Notes under the pieces: model-generated
Seen by the model: only the letters and a program-made list of their open reading frames with translations
Told to the model about the DNA's origin: nothing
Database searches by the model: none
Part shown: piece by piece, positions 1-6,862 of the stretch
Layout: every line of letters starts with the position of its first letter
How positions within the stretch are numbered: position 1 is the first letter of the stretch
Program-made: the position numbers and the translations under genes
Origin: Hyphomicrobium album
Lineage (GTDB): Bacteria; Pseudomonadota; Alphaproteobacteria; Rhizobiales; Hyphomicrobiaceae
Reading direction: 5' to 3'
Assembly: GCF_009708035.1 (NCBI RefSeq)
Contig: NZ_WMBQ01000002.1
Coordinates: 806,001 to 870,000 of the forward strand
Length of the DNA: 64,000 bases

Positions 1-2
1 TC

Positions 3-503
3 TATCGCTTGCCAGTGACGGGGCTGCGCTTCTTTACCGTGTACGGTCCGTGGGGGCGCCCCGATATGGCGCTGTTCAAGTTCACGCGCTGCATCTTGGC
101 CGGCGAGCCGATCGACGTGTTCAACGATGGGCATCATGCGCGCGACTTCACCTATATCGACGATATCGTCGAGGGAGTGCTGCGCACGACGGATCGAATC
201 CCGCAGCCCAATCCGAGCTGGGACGCAGCGAAGCCCGATCCTGCTACCTCATCGGCGCCCTATCGCATTTACAACATCGGCAACCACAGCTCGGTCGAAC
301 TGATGCACTTCATCGGCGTTCTCGAGAAGACGCTGGGGCGCGAGGCCAAGAAGAACTTCCTGCCCATGCAGCCGGGGGACGTCCCGGCGACCTTCGCCGA
401 TGTCGACGACCTCGCCGCTGACGTGGGCTTTGCTCCTGCCACCCCGGTGGAGGTCGGCATCGCACGTTTTGTTGACTGGTATCGCAGCTACTATCGTTCC
501 TAG
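3..503 (+). CDS. NAD-dependent sugar epimerase, UDP-glucuronate 4-epimerase type (3' part)
   Basis: This is the C-terminal part, about 166 residues, of an extended SDR nucleotide-sugar epimerase; the 5' end lies outside the window. The reading frame is open from base 3. Visible motifs are [16 protein letters not shown], then [20 protein letters not shown], and a C-terminal helix ending in a FVDWY motif; these match bacterial UDP-glucuronate 4-epimerases (LpsL/CapI type), which supply UDP-galacturonate for lipopolysaccharide or capsule in the cytoplasm. Substrate choice is inferred from resemblance only, and other 4-epimerases are possible. It ends 26 bases before a threonine dehydrogenase gene on the same strand; that gene has its own ribosome binding site and an unrelated role. 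Confidence 0.82.
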   Translation, partial: YRLPVTGLRFFTVYGPWGRPDMALFKFTRCILAGEPIDVFNDGHHARDFTYIDDIVEGVLRTTDRIPQPNPSWDAAKPDPATSSAPYRIYNIGNHSSVELMHFIGVLEKTLGREAKKNFLPMQPGDVPATFADVDDLAADVGFAPATPVEVGIARFVDWYRSYYRS

Positions 504-529
504 GTGCAGCCCTGGCGCGCGGAGACCGC

Positions 530-1504
530 ATGGCAAGGATACTGGTAACCGGAGCGCTCGGACAGATCGGCTCCGAGCTGGTGCCGGCGCTGCGCCAGCG
601 CTACGGCGTCGACAACGTTGTCGCCACCGACCTGAAGGCGCTGCAGCCGAGCGGCGCGGCAGCGTTGGCGCCGGACGATCACCTTGATTGCACGGAGCCG
701 AACCAGCTGCACGAAGCCGTGCGCCGCTACGACATCGACAGCATCTATCACCTCGCGGCGCTGCTCTCCGCATCCGCCGAAGCCGCTCCGCAGCTGGCGT
801 GGAGCGTCAACATGAGCGGTCTCTATAACGTACTGGAGGTGGCGCGCGCCTACGGTTGTCAGGTCTTCTTCCCAAGCTCGATCGGTGCCTTCGGTCCCGA
901 CACGCAGCGCGACATGACCCCGCAAGTCGCGGTGCAGCGTCCGACCACGATCTACGGCATCACCAAGGTGGCGGGTGAGCTGCTGTGCGACTACTACGCT
1001 TCGCGGTTCGGCATAGACACGCGTGGGCTCCGGCTGCCGGGGCTCATCTCGTACGTCGCGGCGCCGGGCGGCGGCACGACGGACTACGCCGTGGAAATGT
1101 TCTACCATGCCATCCGCTACGGCCGGTACACGTGCTTCCTGTCGGCCGACACGCGTCTCGACATGGCGTACATGCCCGATGCCATCACCGGCATGGTCGA
1201 CCTGATGGCGGCGGATGCATCGCGCCTGCGCTACCGCAACGCCTACAACATCACGGCAATGAGCGTGACGCCGGAAGATATCGCAGCAGCTATCCGCAAG
1301 CATATTCCCGGCTTCGAGATCGACTACGACGTCGATCCCGTACGCCAGGCCATTGCCGATAGCTGGCCCCGCTCGCTCGACGACAGTGCCGCGCACGCAG
1401 ACTGGGACTGGGCGCCGCGCTACGATCTCGACGCCATGACGAAAGACATGCTCGCGCGTCTCACCGAGAAGCTCAAACCCGCCCCGCGCCGCCAGCGGAC
1501 GTGA
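530..1504 (+). CDS. tdh: L-threonine 3-dehydrogenase, SDR (epimerase-like) type
   Basis: A 324-residue NAD-dependent enzyme of the extended SDR fold that oxidises L-threonine to 2-amino-3-ketobutyrate. The N-terminus has the Rossmann motif GALGQIGSE, typical of SDR-type threonine dehydrogenases (the Cupriavidus/Flavobacterium kind, not the zinc MDR Tdh). PSSIGAFGP, the TIYGITK catalytic YxxxK and GGGTTDYAVEMFYHA follow in the usual order. The start has GGAGA five bases upstream. The next gene, 12 bases downstream, encodes the CoA ligase that uses its unstable product, which strongly supports the assignment over a sugar epimerase. Confidence 0.9.
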   Translation: MARILVTGALGQIGSELVPALRQRYGVDNVVATDLKALQPSGAAALAPDDHLDCTEPNQLHEAVRRYDIDSIYHLAALLSASAEAAPQLAWSVNMSGLYNVLEVARAYGCQVFFPSSIGAFGPDTQRDMTPQVAVQRPTTIYGITKVAGELLCDYYASRFGIDTRGLRLPGLISYVAAPGGGTTDYAVEMFYHAIRYGRYTCFLSADTRLDMAYMPDAITGMVDLMAADASRLRYRNAYNITAMSVTPEDIAAAIRKHIPGFEIDYDVDPVRQAIADSWPRSLDDSAAHADWDWAPRYDLDAMTKDMLARLTEKLKPAPRRQRT

Positions 1505-1516
1505 CCGGAGTGGATC

Positions 1517-2737
1517 ATGCCGACCGATAGATTGACGCCGCTGCTGCAGGCGAGAGTGGACGAGCTGCGCGATAGCGGCCGCTTGAAGGGTGCCGAGGCC
1601 GTCACTGTCGGCGTCGTCGAACCGGCCGGCGGCAAAGGCCCGCGCTTCCTGATCGAAGGCCACGGCGAGCGGCCGTTCCTGCGCATGAACTCCAACAGCT
1701 ATCTGGGCCTGTCGTTCGCAACGCGCGTGATCGAGGCCGACGAGGAGGCAGTGCGCCGCTACGGAGTGGGGCCGGGTGCGGTGCGCTTCATCTCCGGCAC
1801 ATGGGCGCCGCACGTGAAGCTCGAAGCGCGGCTCGCGGCCTTCCACGGACGTGTCGCGGGCATGCTGTTCTCGTCCGCCTATGCGACCGTCATGGGCGTG
1901 CTGCCGGCGCTAATCACCGACAAGACCGCCGTCATCAGCGACGCGCTCAATCACAACTCGATCATCAATGCCATTTCGCTGGCGCGACCGGCGGAGAAGC
2001 GCATCTACGCCCACGTGGATTACGACGAGCTGGACAGGCACCTAGCCTCGCTGTCGAAAACTTGCGCGCGCGCCGTCGTCGTCACCGACGGCGTGTTTAG
2101 CATGCGCGGCGACCACGCCGATCTCGCCCGGATCATGCAGATCGCCGCCAAGCACGATGCGAGCTACGCCGAGAACGTCATCGTCGTCGCCGATGATTCC
2201 CACGGCGTCGGGGCCTTCGGCAACGGCGGCCGCGGCACGGAAGAGGTGGTCGGCGGCAAGGTGGACGTGCTGATCGGCACCCTCGGCAAGGCTTTCGGGG
2301 TCAACGGCGGGTACGTCGTCGCTTCGGAGCCGATCGTCCAATATCTGCGCGAGACGTCGCCCTTTTACATCTACTCCAACCCCATTACGCCAGGCGAGGC
2401 GGAGGCGGCGCGCGCCGCGGTCGATCGCGTCGACAGCGAGGAGGGGCGCGGACTGCTGGCGCACTTGCAGGCAATGACGCGGCGCTTCCGCGACGGGCTG
2501 CGACAGCTCGGGCTGGAGACGGTCGAGGGACAGCATCCCGTCGTGCCACTGCTGGTCCGCGACACGCACCGCACCGGGCAGCTCGTGGCCCACCTGCGCG
2601 ACAATGCCATCCTGGCGACCGGGCTCGCGTTTCCGGTGGTGCCGAAGGGCGAGGAGGAGATCCGCTTCCAGATTTCCGCCGATCACTCGACCGCGGATAT
2701 CGATGAAGCGCTGGCGGCGCTCGCCGCGTTTCGCTGA
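1517..2737 (+). CDS. kbl: 2-amino-3-ketobutyrate CoA ligase (glycine C-acetyltransferase)
   Basis: A 406-residue PLP enzyme of the alpha-oxoamine synthase family. It cleaves 2-amino-3-ketobutyrate with CoA to glycine and acetyl-CoA, completing threonine breakdown. Visible features are NSNSYLGL near residue 58, the substrate loop RFISGTWAPH, DDSHGVGAFG carrying the PLP-pocket Asp and His, and IGTLGKAFGVNGG whose Lys (about residue 258) should form the Schiff base. Length matches the family. GGAG lies seven bases before the ATG and the gap from tdh is 12 bases, so the two are surely co-transcribed. Related synthases such as BioF or HemA are less likely because of the tdh neighbour. Confidence 0.9.
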   Translation: MPTDRLTPLLQARVDELRDSGRLKGAEAVTVGVVEPAGGKGPRFLIEGHGERPFLRMNSNSYLGLSFATRVIEADEEAVRRYGVGPGAVRFISGTWAPHVKLEARLAAFHGRVAGMLFSSAYATVMGVLPALITDKTAVISDALNHNSIINAISLARPAEKRIYAHVDYDELDRHLASLSKTCARAVVVTDGVFSMRGDHADLARIMQIAAKHDASYAENVIVVADDSHGVGAFGNGGRGTEEVVGGKVDVLIGTLGKAFGVNGGYVVASEPIVQYLRETSPFYIYSNPITPGEAEAARAAVDRVDSEEGRGLLAHLQAMTRRFRDGLRQLGLETVEGQHPVVPLLVRDTHRTGQLVAHLRDNAILATGLAFPVVPKGEEEIRFQISADHSTADIDEALAALAAFR

Positions 2738-2749
2738 GGAGGGCCGCGC

Positions 2750-3337
2750 ATGAAATTCGCCGACAACGAGACGCGCTACGAGTTCCGCAAGTTCGCCACC
2801 GATCTTACGACGGTGCGCGATGCCTTCGCCGCGCGCGCTACCGGGACGGCGCAGCCGGCGAGCCGCGAAACCTATGTCGTGACGCGCCTCAATATCGAAT
2901 CGAACGTCAAAGTGCGCGGCGGCCGGCTGCAGGTGAAGACGCTCCGCGGGCGGCTCGGCATGCTCGAGCAGTGGGCGCGACCGCTCAATGCCGAGTTCCC
3001 CGTGCCCGTCGAGGAGGTCGAGAGCATCGTTCTGCCGGCCCTCGGTCTCGACCTGGAGATCGGCCGCGGTGGCGCGTTGAGCGAGAACGCGCTGCTGGCT
3101 GTGGTCTCCGGGCAGCATGCCCTGGCGACGACGAGGGTCGACAAGCGCCGCACGCTTTACGACGTTGGCAACTGCGTAGCCGAGTTCTGCGAGCTGCGTA
3201 TCGATGACGACAAACTGCACACGATCGCCATCGAGGCGTCGGATACGGATGCGGCGCTCGTCCTCTTAAACGAATTGGGATTGGGCGACGCCCAGAACGA
3301 GAGCTACGCAGAGTTCCTGCAGCGGCGCTTGTTCTGA
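2750..3337 (+). CDS. CYTH-like protein, third gene of the threonine operon
   Basis: A 195-residue soluble protein with no signal peptide. I see an arrangement like the CYTH/triphosphate tunnel fold: an N-terminal RYEFRKF strand, basic strands rich in K and R (NVKVRGGRLQVKTLRG), VDKRRTLYDV, a charged CELRIDD strand, an IEASD segment and a C-terminal SYAEFLQRRL helix resembling the S-Y-x-x-L ending of CYTH proteins. The classical ExExK signature is not perfectly kept (E-F-R-K). The gene follows kbl by 12 bases and has a strong GGAGG, so it belongs to the operon. Function is not known; polyphosphate or nucleotide binding is a family-based guess. Confidence 0.7.
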   Translation: MKFADNETRYEFRKFATDLTTVRDAFAARATGTAQPASRETYVVTRLNIESNVKVRGGRLQVKTLRGRLGMLEQWARPLNAEFPVPVEEVESIVLPALGLDLEIGRGGALSENALLAVVSGQHALATTRVDKRRTLYDVGNCVAEFCELRIDDDKLHTIAIEASDTDAALVLLNELGLGDAQNESYAEFLQRRLF

Positions 3338-3355
3338 CCGCAGTCCGCCGTAAGG

Positions 3356-3769
3356 CTAGTTGCGCACGAGCTGGCCGCGCAGCTCGCCCTTGGGGAATCC
3401 GGAGGTGCGGACGACGATCTGCCATTCGCCGGCGACTAGGCCTTCGCCCTGCGGTGCCGACAGGATCGCCGTGCCCTCGAACGGACTATCGACATTGAGA
3501 ATGCGCACGAAAGCGCGGCGTGGCCCGGCGCCCGCACCGTGAAAGCTCGCCGAGGTGGCGTAGGTTCCTACGCCCTTGTAGGTTCCGTTCCAAATGAGCT
3601 TCTTGCTATCGGTGTCGTAGTCGGCCGTGAGGCTGCCGGAGGCGGTGCTGTTTGTGCCCGCAACAGGGATTAGGTCCGCCTTGAAGCGCACGACTTCAGC
3701 GTTTGCAGAAGCCGCAGCGCCGAGAAGCGCAATTCCCACGATCGCGGCGCGCAGGGCGGTCGGCGGCAT
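3356..3769 (-). CDS. Exported CHRD-domain protein
   Basis: A 137-residue secreted protein with a signal peptide (LRAAIVGIALLGAAASANA) followed by a single CHRD (chordin-like) domain, seen as a conserved beta pattern: VVRFKADLIPV, a GSLTADYD strand, WNGTYKG, ATSASFHGA and the closing GFPKGELRGQLV. CHRD proteins in bacteria are periplasmic or extracellular, with no established reaction. I chose the internal ATG at 3769 because GGGAGAAACGAG lies directly upstream and the signal peptide starts there; the longer frame to 3820 lacks this. It converges on the CYTH-like gene, with stops 18 bases apart. Confidence 0.85.
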   Translation of the reverse strand: MPPTALRAAIVGIALLGAAASANAEVVRFKADLIPVAGTNSTASGSLTADYDTDSKKLIWNGTYKGVGTYATSASFHGAGAGPRRAFVRILNVDSPFEGTAILSAPQGEGLVAGEWQIVVRTSGFPKGELRGQLVRN

Positions 3770-3936
3770 CTCGTTTCTCCCACAGATCACGATTGTGAAC
3801 CCGAACCGCGACGGCCGCATTTATGCATGGTCCCGTGGCAAGAGAAAGCCCGCAAAACGGGGGTCGGGGGCTGGCCCCGACGCGCATTTGGCGCTAAGTG
3901 CACTGCAGACAATTCCTACCCCATGCGAGGTCGTTC

Positions 3937-4971
3937 ATGACAGAAGAGCTTTCAAAGATCGCTGAAGCGCTCGTCACCCCTGGCAAAGGGATCCTTGCCG
4001 CCGACGAAAGCTCGGGCACCATCAAGAAGCGCTTCGATTCAATCGGCGTCGCCTCGACCGACGACACCCGCCGCGACTATCGCGAGATGCTGTTCCGCGC
4101 CGGCGAGGGCATGAAGAACTACGTGTCCGGCGTCATCCTCTATGACGAGACGATCCGCCAGAAGGCGAAGGACGGAACGACGCTCGTCGACGTCATGAAA
4201 GCGGCGGGCTCGATTCCCGGCATCAAGGTCGACACCGGCGCCAAGCCGCTCGCCGGATCGAACGCCACCATCGAGACGGTCACCGAGGGCCTCGATGGTC
4301 TGCGCGAACGCCTTGCCGAGTATCACAAGCTGGGTGCGCGTTTCGCCAAGTGGCGCGCCGTCATCACCATCACCGACGACCTGCCGTCGTGGAACTGCGT
4401 CAAGGCTAACGCGCACGCGCTCGCCCGCTACGCCGCGCTGTGCCAGGAAGCCGGCATCGTTCCGATCGTCGAGCCCGAGGTGCTGATGGACGGACCGCAC
4501 GCCGGCCATACCATCGAGCGCTGCTACGAGGTGACGGAGTGGACGCAGCGCACGGTGTTCCGCGAGCTCTATGACGCGCGCGTGGCGCTGGAGGGCATCG
4601 TCTTGAAGCCGAACATGGTCATCGCCGGCCAGAAGTGCCCCAAGCAGGCGAGCCCGCAGCAGGTGGCTGAGCTCACCGTGAAGTGCCTCAAGGCGACCAC
4701 GCCGGCGTCCGTTCCGGGCATCGCCTTCCTGTCCGGCGGCCAGTCGGACGAGCAGGCGACCGAGAACCTGTCGCTGATCAACCAGATCGGCAACCTGCCG
4801 TGGAACGTCACCTTCTCGTATGGTCGCGCGTTGCAGGCGGCCGCGCTGAAAGCCTGGGGCGGCAAGACCGAGAACGTCGCCGCCGGTCAGCGCGCCTTCA
4901 CCCACCGCGCACGGATGAACTCGCTCGCTGCGCTCGGCAAGTGGAACCAGCAGCTCGAAAAGGCTGCTTAA
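3937..4971 (+). CDS. Fructose-bisphosphate aldolase, class I
   Basis: A 344-residue Schiff-base aldolase that interconverts fructose 1,6-bisphosphate with dihydroxyacetone phosphate and glyceraldehyde 3-phosphate in glycolysis and gluconeogenesis. It is of the eukaryote-like class I type: LAADESSGTIKKRF near the N-terminus, KWRAVITI, EPEVLMDG, and GIVLKPNMV with the catalytic Lys at about residue 224, then FLSGGQSDEQAT. The start at 3937 has GCGAGG upstream; an in-frame GTG at 3898 is less likely. It stands alone and is closed by a strong terminator. A pyruvate phosphate dikinase lies 29 kb away, which fits a gluconeogenic metabolism. Confidence 0.95.
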   Translation: MTEELSKIAEALVTPGKGILAADESSGTIKKRFDSIGVASTDDTRRDYREMLFRAGEGMKNYVSGVILYDETIRQKAKDGTTLVDVMKAAGSIPGIKVDTGAKPLAGSNATIETVTEGLDGLRERLAEYHKLGARFAKWRAVITITDDLPSWNCVKANAHALARYAALCQEAGIVPIVEPEVLMDGPHAGHTIERCYEVTEWTQRTVFRELYDARVALEGIVLKPNMVIAGQKCPKQASPQQVAELTVKCLKATTPASVPGIAFLSGGQSDEQATENLSLINQIGNLPWNVTFSYGRALQAAALKAWGGKTENVAAGQRAFTHRARMNSLAALGKWNQQLEKAA

Positions 4972-4997
4972 ACTCGCATCGATTGCGTTGGATCGGC

Positions 4998-5036
4998 ACG
5001 GCTCGCGGGGGGATGTCTCGCGAGCCGTCGATTTTT
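4998..5036 (+). terminator. Rho-independent terminator after aldolase
   Basis: Perfect 10-bp stem ACGGCTCGCG / CGCGAGCCGT (4998-5007 and 5019-5028), 11-base loop, then a run of five T at 5032-5036. It lies 26 bases after the aldolase stop. Confidence 0.85.
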
Positions 5037-5127
5037 GCCGCGGCAATTGGCCGGTCGTTTACCCGCTTCTGCAAACCTGCCGAAGACCTACATAGGCTCC
5101 ACTGGACCCCTTACGGAGAACCCGACG

Positions 5128-5562
5128 ATGCACGTGACGATGGAAAGCGCCCTGGCGGCGATCAAGGCCGCCCAGAAAGAGGCAACGAAGCTCAAGACGC
5201 AGATGTGTATCGCCGTGGTCGACTCCGGCGCGAACCTAAAGGCGTTCGTGCGCATGGACGACGCCTGGGTCGGCTCGATCGACATCGCCATCAAGAAGGC
5301 GAAGACGGCGGTGTTCTTCGGCATGCCGACGGGCGAGATCGGCAAGCTTTCGCAGCCGGGCAAGTCGCTCTATGGGATTGAGCACTCGAATGAAGGTCTG
5401 ATCACCTTCCCGGGCGGTCTCCCGATCGTCGATGAGGAGGGCGTGCTCGTCGGCGCCATCGGCGTTTCCGGCAGCTCGGTCGAGAACGATCACAAGGTGG
5501 CCGCGGCCGGCGCGAAGGTCGTCGGTGTCAGCGAGCTGCCGGCGCATCCCTGGCGCACGTAA
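5128..5562 (+). CDS. GlcG/HbpS-type heme-degrading domain protein
   Basis: A 144-residue cytoplasmic-looking protein of the GlcG/HbpS/Haem-degrading family, with [20 protein letters not shown], the substrate-facing [11 protein letters not shown] helix, FPGGLPI and a C-terminal [17 protein letters not shown] typical of the family. Members bind heme or small acids; the reaction here is unknown. I start at 5128, where ACGGAGA precedes the ATG; the longer frame from 5035 runs through the terminator of the previous gene and is unlikely. It is monocistronic, with a terminator on each side. Confidence 0.85.
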   Translation: MHVTMESALAAIKAAQKEATKLKTQMCIAVVDSGANLKAFVRMDDAWVGSIDIAIKKAKTAVFFGMPTGEIGKLSQPGKSLYGIEHSNEGLITFPGGLPIVDEEGVLVGAIGVSGSSVENDHKVAAAGAKVVGVSELPAHPWRT

Positions 5563-5583
5563 GCGCCGGCGCGTTGCAAGAGA

Positions 5584-5609
5584 AAAGGCGGGACGCAAGT
5601 CCCGCCTTT
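5584..5609. terminator. Bidirectional terminator hairpin
   Basis: Perfect 11-bp stem AAAGGCGGGAC / GTCCCGCCTTT with loop GCAA. It sits between the convergent GlcG-like gene (stop 5562) and the minus-strand gene ending at 5636, and gives A/T tails in both directions. Confidence 0.85.
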
Positions 5610-5635
5610 ACTGTTTCGATGCCGGTGCGAGATGC

Positions 5636-5947
5636 TCAGAGCTTCTCGACGTGATCGGCCATGTCGCCGACGAGGCGCACGCGGTACGTCGCGTTCTCGC
5701 AGGTCAATATCCAGACGGGCAGGTCGGCCTCGGACGCTTTGGGATCGCGCTTGGCGCTCTTCGGGTTGATGCACTCATAGCCCTGCTTGCGGATCTGCAC
5801 GGCGATGATCTCGGCCGGCATCTCCTCATCTGACGAGGCAACCTGCACCGGCGCTTGCGCCTGCGCATCGGGAACGCCCGACGTCAGTGCATTGAGCATC
5901 AGCCCCGCGCCGAGCGCGAGCACCGGAAAGATACCAAGCATATTCAT
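5636..5947 (-). CDS. Small exported protein of unknown function
   Basis: A 103-residue protein with an N-terminal signal segment (MNMLGIFPVLALGAGLMLNAL, cleavage probably after DAQA) and an acidic, then mixed mature part with two Cys (YECINP and ILTCENATYRV) that could form a disulfide. I do not recognise a family; the VRLVGDMADHVEKL ending is in the style of PepSY-like or YpeB-like small periplasmic proteins, but this is not strong. AGGAG lies seven bases before the ATG at 5947; a GTG one codon earlier is also possible. The HdeD-like gene lies 30 bases upstream on the same strand, so the two may form an operon. Confidence 0.7.
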   Translation of the reverse strand: MNMLGIFPVLALGAGLMLNALTSGVPDAQAQAPVQVASSDEEMPAEIIAVQIRKQGYECINPKSAKRDPKASEADLPVWILTCENATYRVRLVGDMADHVEKL

Positions 5948-5980
5948 CACCGAACTCCTGCGCGCGCTCAGCGCACCGGT

Positions 5981-6577
5981 TCAGCGCTTCGCCGCTGTCT
6001 CGTGCGCGCGCCGTCCCGCCAGCGCCAGGAAAACATAACTCCAACCTGAGAATAGAAGGTTGATGCCGACCAGCAATCCGAGCGCCCAAACCGCCGAGCC
6101 GGGAAGATCGATGGCAATGAGCAAGCCGACAGCTAGCGCCGCGAGGCCGCTCAGCAGCAGCCAGAACCAACCTTCGTGCGGGCGGACGCGGAAGGCCTGG
6201 ATCACCTCGAAGATGCCCTCGGCGATGAACAGGACCGCAAGCACGATCGCGAGCGTGATGAGACCTGTGAACGGGAAGAAAGCGAGATAGCCGCCGGCGA
6301 TGACGTAGAGCAGTCCCACCAGCAACTCCCAAAGGAAGCCCTGCCAGCCGGGGGCTTGGAAGGCGTGGACGACCATTACCACGCCGGCAATCAGGAACAG
6401 CCAGCCGAGGAACGTCTTGGCGACGATGGTGCCGGCGAGCGGAAAGGCAATGGCGGCAATGCCGGCTACGATGAGCAGGATGCCGAGGGCGAGAAACCAG
6501 CCCCACTTCTTGGTGATGAGCTCGCGCGTCTCTGCAACGCGCATTTCGATGTCGGATACGGTCAGCGGTTGTGCCAT
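5981..6577 (-). CDS. HdeD/DUF308 family membrane protein
   Basis: A 198-residue integral membrane protein with six predicted helices in three repeated pairs, starting at GWFLALGILLIVAGIAAIAF and including LFLIAGVVMVVHAF, LYVIAGGYLAFFPF, VLAVLFIAEGIFEVIQAF and GLAALAVGLLIAIDLP. The repeated layout and the W-x-x-A-x-G-I-L starts of each pair match the HdeD/DUF308 family, which in enterics protects against acid at high cell density; the role elsewhere is open. The ATG at 6577 is backed by GGGGAGG at good distance, whereas the two upstream ATG/TTG codons are not. Upstream lies an AT-rich region with palindromes. Confidence 0.85.
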   Translation of the reverse strand: MAQPLTVSDIEMRVAETRELITKKWGWFLALGILLIVAGIAAIAFPLAGTIVAKTFLGWLFLIAGVVMVVHAFQAPGWQGFLWELLVGLLYVIAGGYLAFFPFTGLITLAIVLAVLFIAEGIFEVIQAFRVRPHEGWFWLLLSGLAALAVGLLIAIDLPGSAVWALGLLVGINLLFSGWSYVFLALAGRRAHETAAKR

Positions 6578-6720
6578 GGCGGTCCTCCCCATGCTCAGTT
6601 TTCCCACCCGCTTATAGCTGAATCGCGCCCCACTCGGCGGGCTTCATCCTTCTATGGTGGCGCGACTGCCAACGCCCGTTCCAACTTCGATCGTGCCACC
6701 AAGCGAGCACGCGCGCACCT

Positions 6721-6763
6721 CGCAATTGGTGTTCAATTGCGGGAATTGGAGTCGAATATTCGA
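6721..6763. promoter_or_regulatory. Palindromes upstream of the HdeD-like gene
   Basis: An AT-rich patch in otherwise GC-rich DNA. It contains the inverted repeat CGCAATT-N7-AATTGCG (6721-6741) and the 12-base palindrome TCGAATATTCGA (6752-6763), about 145-185 bases before the HdeD-like start. Operator function is inferred. Confidence 0.4.
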
Positions 6764-6818
6764 ATAATTTGGTGCCCGGGGTTAGGCGCAGCGGCCGATG
6801 CAACCGATGCAATGCGCT

Positions 6819-6847
6819 GCAGCCGCCCGCTTAATGCGGGCGGCTGC
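6819..6847 (-). terminator. Hairpin after the OmpA-family gene
   Basis: Perfect 12-bp stem GCAGCCGCCCGC / GCGGGCGGCTGC with a 5-base loop, 16 bases past the stop of the minus-strand OmpA gene. There is no clear U tract, so it may stabilise the mRNA end rather than terminate on its own. Confidence 0.6.
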
Positions 6848-6862
6848 AACTTGGCGACGGCT

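Noticed and set aside
500-1846. Long minus-strand ORF of 448 codons
   Set aside because: It is antisense to the tdh and kbl genes, has no recognisable motif, and is a shadow typical of GC-rich coding DNA.
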